NCBI GenBank assembly: GCA_965197565.1
Contig: CBDANK010000004.1
Location: forward strand, 62,001 to 126,000
DNA: 64,000 bases
Reading direction: 5' to 3'
Source: G963667675 sp965197565
GTDB taxonomy: Bacteria > Chloroflexota > Dehalococcoidia > Lucifugimonadales > UBA3495
Position 1 is the stretch's first letter; each line of letters begins with the position of its first letter. The position numbers and the translations under genes were made by a program. Shown piece after piece: positions 56,868 to 64,000 of the stretch. The notes under the pieces were generated by a model. That model searched no databases, had not been told where the DNA came from, and saw only the letters and a program-made list of their open reading frames with translations.

Positions 56868-58109
56868 CTACCGATTGGTTATTGAGGTGAAACTCTGGCC
56901 GTGCCTGGCACGCCACCAGTCCTCAAGTAGACCGGACACGAAAGTGTATCCGCCTTCGCTGTCTTCGAGATACCCGTCGTGCTGCAGGACGTACAACACG
57001 GTAGCCACACTATCCTCTTCACCCGTCTCGACCGCCTCGCTACGATAGAGCTCGATCACCCGGTGGGTCAGCAGCCCACCGTTCACCACGGCCTCGGACA
57101 GAAGGCTTAAGGCCTCGGTATACCCTTCGTCTCCAAGCACCATGCGCAGCCGCTCCTCGTAGTGGACCAGGCCGGCCTGGCCCCTCACGCTGAGAAGGTC
57201 CTGTCGGTATACGCGTTCCACGTCGTCTAACGTGGCCTCGTTCCGCTGGTCTCTGATGAGGTGCTCATAGAGGAGGTAGAAAAACAGCTGCACATGATGC
57301 GGTACACAGCAGCGTAGCCGGCGGCACATTTCCCGCCGTATCTCATCGGGAAGACTTGTCCCGTACCCCCGGGCCAACGCTGCCAGGCACTCCACCGCAA
57401 CGTCGTGGGACCAGGGCCTCAGGTCAAAGGTTGTATAGACATTCGCATGTGCGCTGAGTCTGGCTTGACTGAGGACCGGTTCCAGCCCAACGCTGCCCGA
57501 TATGATCAAGCAGATCCTGCCTTGGTGGGTTTGGCAGCACTTCCTCAACCAGCCCATGAAACCGTCCGTCGCCGCTAGGCGTTCAGGGGTGACGCTGTAC
57601 TCGTGTCCCTTAAGCAGGCGGTTGACCAATATAGGCATCTCGTCTATGGCGAGCACGACCGGTCGATCATTGGCCGCCAAGGCCTCGAATATCTGATCGC
57701 CGATCCGTTGCCAGCTGCCGGCATCCAAACCCGCTCGTAACCTCACGCGAAGCTCGGATACGCCCAGCTCCTCGACATTGTCGCGAACGTCCCGAACACT
57801 GTTTCTCAGCCACGAAGCCATCCGCCTGCGGAAGCCCTGAAGCGGCCGCGCCTGGGTAGCCAATTCGGCGACCGCGTCCGCAGGATCCATCGCCCCCTCC
57901 CAGTCCACGAATACCGTAGCGAACTTCCCATCTTCATCCAATCGGCGGAGCAGCTCCCGCACCAGACTCGTCTTACCCATCCGGCGCTGCGCGGTCAGCA
58001 ACGTATGCGTACCGTTCTCCACCCGCTCACGCAGCAAACGCAGTTCCGCCTCGCGGTTGAAGAACTGGTCTCCATCAACCCAGTTGCTGCTCATCCGTAG
58101 TGTTGTCAT
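56868..58109 (-). CDS. AAA-type ATPase with winged-helix C-terminus
   Basis: About 413 residues from MTTLRMSSNWVDGDQFFNRE. Walker A is LLTAQRRMGKTSLVREL, Walker B is PVVLAIDEMPILVNRL and the sensor is LIISGSVGLEPVL. This is the archaeal-type AAA ATPase family, often found in mobile and defence loci. A GAAGAG stretch stands before the ATG at 58109. The longer frame to 58316 would run through the palindromic operator and is unlikely. It is the first gene of the four-gene operon. Confidence 0.82.
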   Translation of the reverse strand: MTTLRMSSNWVDGDQFFNREAELRLLRERVENGTHTLLTAQRRMGKTSLVRELLRRLDEDGKFATVFVDWEGAMDPADAVAELATQARPLQGFRRRMASWLRNSVRDVRDNVEELGVSELRVRLRAGLDAGSWQRIGDQIFEALAANDRPVVLAIDEMPILVNRLLKGHEYSVTPERLAATDGFMGWLRKCCQTHQGRICLIISGSVGLEPVLSQARLSAHANVYTTFDLRPWSHDVAVECLAALARGYGTSLPDEIRREMCRRLRCCVPHHVQLFFYLLYEHLIRDQRNEATLDDVERVYRQDLLSVRGQAGLVHYEERLRMVLGDEGYTEALSLLSEAVVNGGLLTHRVIELYRSEAVETGEEDSVATVLYVLQHDGYLEDSEGGYTFVSGLLEDWWRARHGQSFTSITNR

Positions 58110-58155
58110 CTCTCTTCCTGTTCCAGTGGCTCCCGGCGTTGAACACAGCATAACA

Positions 58156-58190
58156 TGCCAACAATATAGTTGGCAACGGATATGTTGGCT
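58156..58190 (-). promoter_or_regulatory. Palindromic operator upstream of the ATPase operon
   Basis: TGCCAAC-aatata-GTTGGCA (58156-58175) is a perfect 7-bp inverted repeat, followed by a third half-site GTTGGC (58184-58189). It lies 47 nt upstream of the first ATPase start and is AT-rich against a GC-rich background, as expected for a repressor site over a promoter. Confidence 0.65.
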
Positions 58191-58845
58191 AATGACGGAA
58201 GCGGCGAGAGAGAGCTGCTGCAACCGTCCGAAGGGCGGGGGCTTCTTGGCGACCGTCTCAACTCTTGCCTGATCTTCGAGGTCTGCTATCGGCTTGAATC
58301 TGCCACGCATTTCCAATCAAGTGTGGACCCATCTGAAGTAGATGCGCGTAGCCGCCGCGTCCTTCCTCACTGCCGGCTGTGGGACGGCGGCATGAGCTAG
58401 CTAGACTGACGCTCAGAGCCGTCGCTAGCAAGTTCCTGGTTCCGTCCCATTTGGATACACGTCTGGTGACCTCAACCACTTGAACCGCAAACTCCTTGGG
58501 TCGCTTGGAGGACAAGTCTCGCCAGACGACACCTACGTCACCCACTTCATCCGCATCTTTGTATTCGCAGACTGTAGACAAGCATGTTGGGACCGAGTCC
58601 AGGGCAAACGAACTCCTAGATTATGGTCTTTGGAGGAACGACGCCGGTTCCAGTCCCCTGGAGAATGGCGCCAGACAGTGGAAGGCTAGGTCCGTCGGCG
58701 ACTCGGATTGACCTTATAGGGGCCCTCATGTGTGAGCGCCCCTATAAGCCCCACCTAAGAGGGTTCGAACCGACTGTTGGGCAAGCCTGTTTTTCCTATG
58801 CAACCGACCGGTTCCGTTTGCTTTTAGCGGTTGTCGAGGTGTAGT
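58191..58845. other. Intergenic region with one strong stem-loop
   Basis: No convincing gene. CTTATAGGGGC (58713-58723) pairs exactly with GCCCCTATAAG (58738-58748) around a 14-nt loop, which may be a terminator or the remnant of a small mobile element. Confidence 0.5.
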
Positions 58846-59097
58846 ATGATCGGGTGCGTTTACTGGCCAACTGGCTTCGTAAAGCATCGGCTTCCGTGTG
58901 GACCGCCGGTGCTGTTCTATGGGGCTGCGTTTGCTTTCTCTTCGACCTCCTTGATACTCGCGATGCGCTGGAGGGCGCCCGTGAGTGCGGTTTGGCCTAT
59001 CGGCGCGGCCTTGCTCCCATATCTTGCCGCTGGAGGGGTAATCTGGGCTGCGGGGGTACTAGTATTACAACGACGGTTCAGAAGAAAAGGATCTTGA
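58846..59097 (+). CDS. Small membrane protein truncated by MITE B
   Basis: From the ATG at 58846 (GAGGTG upstream) the protein has two hydrophobic segments (PPVLFYGAAFAFSSTSLIL and IGAALLPYLAAGGVIWAAGV). The MITE inserts at 59,060 and adds LQRRFRRKGS before a stop. Without the MITE and the following IS1182 element the frame would read ...AAGVLVPTGSAI and stop, so only the last few residues changed. A second frame (GTG 58854) also looks plausible for the N-terminus, so a frameshift cannot be excluded. Function unknown. Confidence 0.45.
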   Translation: MIGCVYWPTGFVKHRLPCGPPVLFYGAAFAFSSTSLILAMRWRAPVSAVWPIGAALLPYLAAGGVIWAAGVLVLQRRFRRKGS

Positions 59098-59208
59098 GGA
59101 CCTCTCCATGGCAACCTGCCCACGTGCTTGACAGCTTGGTGGCCTTGCCTTCCGCGAAGCTACTTCCGGCCAATGACTGACCAAATTGAGGAAGCGTCGT
59201 TGTAATAC
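59062..59208. mobile_element. MITE B (TA-targeting), 147 bp
   Basis: It has the same terminal inverted repeats as MITE A (GTATTACAACGACG and CGTCGTTGTAATAC), between TA at 59060-59061 and 59209-59210. The interior differs from MITE A apart from a short AGAA-rich stretch near one end. Confidence 0.85.
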
Positions 59209-60968
59209 TAGAAACCGGGCCGGAAAGCCCTGTTTGGGAAGAAAGATTTGGTCAGTGAGGCCGATGCGAGCAAAGTGAGTGTCCAAATTTGGCCGAGCCG
59301 CACGGTGCCGGCATTGGCGGCGGAGTCGCCCGTGCCAGCGGCCAGGACGCTGCCGGCACTGGTGCCGGTGTCGGTTTCGCCGGTCACGCCGACTTTGGCG
59401 GCCAGCACGGTCAGGTTGGCCACCGTGGCGGCCAAGTACAGTTGGAACCTCGTTTTGATGCGGCCGAAATAGCGCGCTTGGCGGATTCCCAGTTGGACCA
59501 GCCGCGCTAGCCGGTGCTCCACCACCACGCGCCGCTGTCGGTACCCGGCGAAGGCTTCACTCTGCTGCAGGGCCCGGGCCTGCTGCGGGTGCAGCCGGAC
59601 CGTCCGTCCTATGTCCGGTGCCGCGGCCACGCACTGGGGCCGTAGCAGGCACAGCCCGCAAACCGCCGCGTCGAAGCGGAATGCTAACCGTTGGTGAATG
59701 CGGCCTGCTGAATCGGTCCTTCTACCTGCAGGCAGAATGGTTCGGGTAACCTTCCTCGCCGGACAGGTGCAGGTGCCTGTCTCAAGATCAATCCGAAAGT
59801 CTTCCTTGGGAAAGTGGGTCCGGTTGGGACGCCCCGGCACCCGGGCAATCAGGATGCGTCCCGCGTCGGCGAAGGCCTGCCTGGTATCGCCGTCGCCGTA
59901 GGCGGCATCGCCCATGGTCTCATCCACCGGCACACCGGTGTTGGCCTCGCTCTGCTCCACCAGTTCCAGCGACCCCAGATTGTCCGGAGCGTTGCCGGGC
60001 AATACGTCCACTGCGGTGATCAGCTGGGTGTCGGTGTCCACCACAATCGCCGCCTTGTGTCCATCGAACCGTCTACTGCTGCTCTTGTGGCCATGGTGCA
60101 TCTCAGGGTCATGCACCGACATCATCCGGTCCCGGCTCACCCCGTCCCTGAGGCTCACTCCGTCATCAGTGCGCTCCACGTCCTGGAGCAGCAGCCGGCC
60201 CAGCAGTTCCGCCGCCGCCACAATCCGCTGGCGCTCCTCACGGTCCTCCGGCAACTCCCCCTGAGCCTGCCGCGACAATTCCAAGAGCCGGTCCGCATCG
60301 GCCACAATCCCGGCCAGCAGCGCCGCCCGCGTCCGCTTGTCGGACCAGTCGATGGCCGCTTCTCCCTTCACGCTGGAGGCAAGGTACCGCCCGTATCCCT
60401 GGGCTTCGGCCCATTCCCTATCGGTGGTCTTCTCCACGGCTGCCAGCACCCGCAACAGCTTGACCATCCCGTCCGCCAATAGATTGTAGGTGTCCTTGAC
60501 CGCCCCACGACCCAGGATGTTGGTCGTGTCCAGGGCCACCCGCATACCGCGCCTTTTCAGGTAGCCCGACTCCCGGGCAAAGCGCAGACTGGACTCGAAG
60601 ACCTCCCGCACCTTGTCGTGCAGTATCAGCTGGGCGCGGAACACCTGCAGCGTGCTCTTGGCAAAGGGCCTATCCTCCACCTCAATCCCCAACGCCACCT
60701 TCCACCGGATGTCGAAGTCCGCTCTGGCCTTGGCCTCGGCGTCGCTAACCTTGTCGTGGGACTGGAGCAGCAGCGCTGTCGCCAGCAGGCTGGGCGGCAC
60801 GCTGTCCCTGCCGTTGTCCAGACAGTAGAACTCGGCGAAATCAGAGTCCTGGAACAGCCGGCCCCGCAGCGAGGCCAGCAGACCGTAGAAGGTGTCCTTT
60901 CCCACATGGTCCAGATACAACCGGTCCGCTTCCCAGAGTCCCCTCTGGTCCGATCGCTCTCCCAGCAT
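59208..60968 (-). CDS. IS1182-family transposase
   Basis: This encodes 586 residues. It has the family's N-terminal all-helical region (LATALLLQSHDKVSDAEAKA), then FDGHKAAIVVDTDTQLITAV with DDE-type residues, ETMGDAAYGDGDTRQ, a cysteine-rich insert (CTCPARKVTR, CGLCLLRPQC) and a C-terminal VEHRLARLVQLGIRQARYFG. The stop falls in the CTAG at the element's end. It appears intact. Confidence 0.9.
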   Translation of the reverse strand: MLGERSDQRGLWEADRLYLDHVGKDTFYGLLASLRGRLFQDSDFAEFYCLDNGRDSVPPSLLATALLLQSHDKVSDAEAKARADFDIRWKVALGIEVEDRPFAKSTLQVFRAQLILHDKVREVFESSLRFARESGYLKRRGMRVALDTTNILGRGAVKDTYNLLADGMVKLLRVLAAVEKTTDREWAEAQGYGRYLASSVKGEAAIDWSDKRTRAALLAGIVADADRLLELSRQAQGELPEDREERQRIVAAAELLGRLLLQDVERTDDGVSLRDGVSRDRMMSVHDPEMHHGHKSSSRRFDGHKAAIVVDTDTQLITAVDVLPGNAPDNLGSLELVEQSEANTGVPVDETMGDAAYGDGDTRQAFADAGRILIARVPGRPNRTHFPKEDFRIDLETGTCTCPARKVTRTILPAGRRTDSAGRIHQRLAFRFDAAVCGLCLLRPQCVAAAPDIGRTVRLHPQQARALQQSEAFAGYRQRRVVVEHRLARLVQLGIRQARYFGRIKTRFQLYLAATVANLTVLAAKVGVTGETDTGTSAGSVLAAGTGDSAANAGTVRLGQIWTLTLLASASLTKSFFPNRAFRPGF

Positions 60969-61041
60969 GCTCAGCCCTCGCTACACTTGTTGTCTCCAAG
61001 TATAGCCACTGGCCGGCTGACCCCACTTTCCGGCCAGATTT
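59212..61041 (-). mobile_element. IS1182-family element
   Basis: Inverted ends AAACCGGGCCGGAAAG (left) and AAATCTGGCCGGAAAG (right, reversed) match at 14 of 16 positions. Both ends are flanked by CTAG (59208-59211 and 61042-61045). The left CTAG is formed by the right border of MITE B, so the IS landed in the MITE junction. Confidence 0.85.
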
Positions 61042-61045
61042 CTAG

Positions 61046-61415
61046 TACCCACAGGATCTGCCATTTGAAGGCCCGGCTCTATACCCACATGGCCTCGGTC
61101 GGAAGTATGTATCCGAATTGAGGCGAAACTGGCGGTTGCGAGGCTCGCCAAAAGACCCGTGGCGCCGCACTGACAGGCGGGAGGTCTCGTTCCTCAGCCC
61201 CGAACGACCATGACTCTTGCCGCGGCTTCGGCCGGTTCCGAGAATGCCCAGCCGAGTCCGGAAGATGGTACGGCCTGCCGTCATGGTCAGGTTCGCGGGC
61301 TGCGGAGCCATATCCAAAAGCTGGATCCACATGCCGTGGGCGGTCGATCATCAGACAAGGATAGGACCGGTGGAAGGATATCAGGTGGGCACATCCGTCT
61401 GGCGATGCGCTTTGC
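61046..61415. other. Intergenic, no supported gene
   Basis: About 370 bp between the IS1182 element and the recombinase stop. I see no gene or strong hairpin. Confidence 0.4.
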
Positions 61416-63097
61416 CTATCCGGTTGCATCCAATTCGACCACGCACGAGTACCTGAGTTTTCCGAAACTGTTGTGTCTGACCCCTGGGGATGATTCAGGT
61501 GTGCCGGCAACAGGATCGTCCTTAGTGGGCTCACTTTCAATGGGTACAGCCAGCGTGATGTCCACTTTGTCGTTCCTGTAGACGATGACCTCTTCCACGA
61601 CCGTATGTAGAAACTCCTTTCGCTGCTCGGGGGTCGACTCTTCCAGGCCCTGATTGACGTCCCTCGCCCATGCAAGGACAGCCTCTCTTAGCCGTAATTT
61701 CTCAGCGTCGCTCGCCGCCCAGGCCCAGTAATCGTCAAGCTTCGCCCGGACGTTCTCAAGTCGCTCGGTAATGAACTTGCGCTGATTGTCGAGTTGGGCC
61801 TCGGCGATCTTCCCAGACACGAACAGCGTGATGGCGCGTTCCTCTCTTGTCTGGGTGGTTCGCAGGTCTCGCTCAGCCAGGGCGATCTGCTCCTCCAACC
61901 CGCCGCTCTCCTGAGAATCGAGAGAGGCGATACAGTCGACGATCAGGTCGGGGTTCTGGATTACCCGCTTCACCTCGCTCCATGTCGGCTCCTCCAACTG
62001 CTCAGCCCGGATGTAGGGCCGCTCCCGGCAGGGCAGCCGGAGACTCTGCATCCCGTTGCAAATGTAGTAGCGGCGAGGAGTGGGCAGGTCGTAGCGGTAC
62101 TTCTTGCCGTTGCGAATGCTCGTGGTTTTCCACGTGGACCTTGCATGGAAGTTGCGTCCGCACTCGCCGCATCTCAGGAGGTGCTGCAACAGGTAGACCA
62201 CCTTCGTATTCCTCTTGGCCCTCCTGCTCCGCTGCTTCTTCAGCTTCTGCGTCCGTTCCCAGTTCTCATCGTCGATCAGCTGCGGGATCGGGATCTCAAT
62301 CCAGGTGTCCCTCGGCTGGTCGTAGACCTTCATACCGTCCTCGGTGGACATGTGGCGGGACTTTCCGTAGACCCAGGTGCCCGTGTAGGTGGCATTCCCC
62401 AGAACGTGATGTACGTAGGATTGACGCCACATGGGCTTGCCGGTCTGGGTGGGGATTCCCTCTTCGGTCAGCCGCACGGCAATGGAGCGGAACCCCATGC
62501 CCTCATGAACGTACACGTGAAAGATGCGGCGCACAACTTCGGCCTGCTCTTCTACGACCTGGGGCGTGCCGTCGTATCCGATGCGGTATCCGTAGGGGAG
62601 GGCGCCCGTAGGTGCTCGCCCCTGCTTGGCCGCCCCACGCTTGCCCACGGTGGACCGCTCCCGGAAGTTGTCCAGCTCGATCTTGCCGATGGCGGCCATC
62701 AGGCCGAAGGTCTTCATGTCGACGGCGTCCATCACGGCTTCAAGCCGAATCTGGTGGGCCTCGACGACCTCCATCAGGGCGGCGGCGGGGTACATGCCCC
62801 TACTGAGGCGGTCGGACTTCCAGCAGACGATAGTGTCGAAGCGTTCCTTCTTGGCGTCGGCCAGCATCCTTTGGAACTCAGGGCGCTTCTTGGACCAGCC
62901 TCTCCCCACCTCCTGGTAGCGGGAGGTGATGGTCAGCCCCTTGCTCTCGCAGTAGGCTTCCATGTCGCCTATCTGCTCGGCGATGGAGGTCTTATCCTCC
63001 CCGTCCTGGCTCTTGTCCGAGACGCGGGCGTAGATGGCTGCCCGATTACCTCTGCCTTCCCTTTGGTGGTTCTTCCAGGCACTACTGCCTCCACCAT
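61416..63097 (-). pseudogene. Large serine recombinase with N-terminal frameshift
   Basis: The frame from ATG 62963 (515 aa) has the resolvase core (FDTIVCWKSDRLSRGMYPAA), the recombinase domain (GALPYGYRIG...IFHVYVHEGMGFRSIA), a zinc ribbon (LLRCGECGRNFHA) and a long coiled-coil C-terminus. The catalytic serine (AAIYARVSDKSQ, codon at 63018-63020) lies upstream in the same frame, but no start codon precedes it before a TAA. A good start (ATG 63097, MVEAVVPGRTTKGKAEVI) is in another frame that would join near 63,045 if one base were removed. As written, the product from 62963 lacks its nucleophile. It probably integrated or excised the element. Confidence 0.8.
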
Positions 63098-63285
63098 TGG
63101 CAGGCCCGGAGCCTTAGAAATCGTCGCTTTTCTGGGCGAAAGTTCATGAACGGCGAGGGAGGGTCCACCTCTACGAGTACCTAGCGGTACCCGGTGGTCC
63201 CGTCATCGAAATGGCCTCTCCTTCTCAGTGATCCGCTACGACCACAGTAGCTTGTACACGCCGACGAGTCTGTGCATTGGGTTTT

Positions 63286-63315
63286 TTGACACTCCAAAGC
63301 TGGCATGTGCATACT
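63286..63315 (+). promoter_or_regulatory. Promoter of the XRE regulator, possibly leaderless
   Basis: TTGACA (63286-63291), an 18-nt spacer ending TG-TG, and CATACT (63310-63315) form a sigma-70-like promoter. The ATG is at 63321, about where transcription would begin, so the message may have no 5' leader. Confidence 0.5.
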
Positions 63316-63320
63316 GATTT

Positions 63321-64000
63321 ATGGGAGACCGTGATGTGCAGCGGGCCAGAGCGGCCCAGGTGGGCCTACTGATGAGGTCCTACCGCGAGTCCTTTTCCCC
63401 GGGAGGCGGCCGGCGGGGGCTGACGAAGGAAGCGCTGCTGGAGCGGATGGGGTCGGTGGACGGTGACTACTCGGAGCGTTACAGCGACGCCACGGTCTCG
63501 CGATGGGAATCCGGCGGCACCCGCCCCACACTTCAGCGGCTGAAGGTATTTGGCAAAGCCCTCGACCTTTCGCGGACAGAGGTAGCCGGTCTCATATTGC
63601 TAGCAGGGCTGGCGACTGACTTTCGAGCGGCGTTGGGTCAGGTCACCGGGAGCGATGGTGACAGGGCCATTGGCAATGGACCAACGCCGGAGCCGAGATC
63701 TGCTTCCTACGTTGCGGCCAGCACCGAAAGCTACGAAGACCGAAAGCACGACGTCCGTCCTCAGGACCGCAATCTCTTTCTGGTTCTTGAGGGTCCTGCC
63801 GCTCGGGATGTGCATAGTTGGCGGGTATGTGCTTTCGTTCTACGGCTGGAACAATGCCTGGATGCCCACAGCGTATGTCTCTTTCGCAATTGGAATCGTA
63901 CTGGTGCAGGGATTCCTGCTGCCGGACCGTGCGCTCCCTTCAGGGAGTTCTTCTGGGTTTCGCTGTTCTTCCTGTTGACCACGCCCCTGTTGCAGTTCGC
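63321..64000 (+). CDS. XRE-type regulator with C-terminal membrane domain, partial
   Basis: The N-terminal 85 residues form an HTH: LTKEALLERMGSVDG, then YSDATVSRWESGGTRPTLQRL and LDLSRTEVAGLILLAGL. The C-terminal region reads as membrane protein, but in two frames: the next frame gives RTAISFWFLRVLPLGMCIVG and WMPTAYVSFAIGIVLVQGFL, and the original frame returns with FREFFWVSLFFLLTTPLLQF at the window's end. Two nearby indels (about 63,750 and 63,935) would reconcile them. It is probably a membrane-tethered DNA-binding sensor. The gene runs off the right edge. Confidence 0.65.
   Translation, partial: MGDRDVQRARAAQVGLLMRSYRESFSPGGGRRGLTKEALLERMGSVDGDYSERYSDATVSRWESGGTRPTLQRLKVFGKALDLSRTEVAGLILLAGLATDFRAALGQVTGSDGDRAIGNGPTPEPRSASYVAASTESYEDRKHDVRPQDRNLFLVLEGPAARDVHSWRVCAFVLRLEQCLDAHSVCLFRNWNRTGAGIPAAGPCAPFREFFWVSLFFLLTTPLLQF

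Noticed and set aside
61794..63149. 451-codon open frame on the + strand
   Set aside because: Antisense to the serine recombinase; content is a Val/Gly/Leu-rich shadow with no motif.

Overview
The window is GC-rich and reads as mobile or accessory DNA from a free-living bacterium. The very large secreted protein built from FN3, PPC-like and Ig-like repeats, the NarL-type two-component pair, and the mix of IS630/IS1182 elements and defence-type genes would fit an uncultured Chloroflexota (Dehalococcoidia/SAR202-like) genome. That is inference: there is no rRNA or other phylogenetic marker here.

1-21,150 (all + strand): a plasmid/ICE-like module. It has a DUF7007-like fragment, a TSCPD-domain protein, a Fe-S PD-(D/E)XK nuclease split by an in-frame stop, SSB, a short RadC-type JAMM protein, small zinc-ribbon proteins, a DUF6094-like adenine methylase and a SNF2-type helicase. 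A PRTRC-type ubiquitin-like cassette follows: protein C (Ubl-like, scrambled), two unknowns, protein B (E2-like), protein A (JAMM), ThiF (E1-like), a DUF2958 protein and an acidic protein. The helicase is interrupted directly after its Walker A motif by three abutting, identical 2,664-bp group II introns (6320-14311). Each encodes an RT/maturase-HNH protein and, antisense in a domain II loop, a candidate 53-aa membrane protein.

21,380-33,755: a small HTH regulator, a roughly 3,050-residue secreted repeat protein on the minus strand (two homopolymer frameshifts), and a histidine kinase/response regulator pair.

33,982-50,111 (+ strand): a compact co-directional defence-type locus. In order: HTH, PLD-SNF2 helicase, Eco57I-like methylase (broken by two nested IS630 elements), an unknown protein, an antitoxin/PIN pair, an OAS/CD-NTase-like nucleotidyltransferase, a DprA/SLOG-like protein, a calcineurin-type phosphoesterase and an HSP90-like (GHKL) ATPase. 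Most junctions overlap or are under 10 nt.

50,566-58,109 (minus strand): a trypsin-like protease broken by a MITE, a DUF2971 gene broken by a nonsense codon and an IS630 element, then a four-gene operon with two P-loop ATPases, a small helical protein and a HEPN-like protein. A palindromic operator lies just upstream of the first ATPase.

58,700-64,000: a second MITE and an IS1182 element nested at one site, a large serine recombinase whose N-terminus is out of frame, and an XRE regulator fused to a membrane domain that runs off the window.

Many genes are broken by TA-targeting elements, nonsense codons or single-base indels in homopolymers. Some of the indels may be sequencing error rather than biology.
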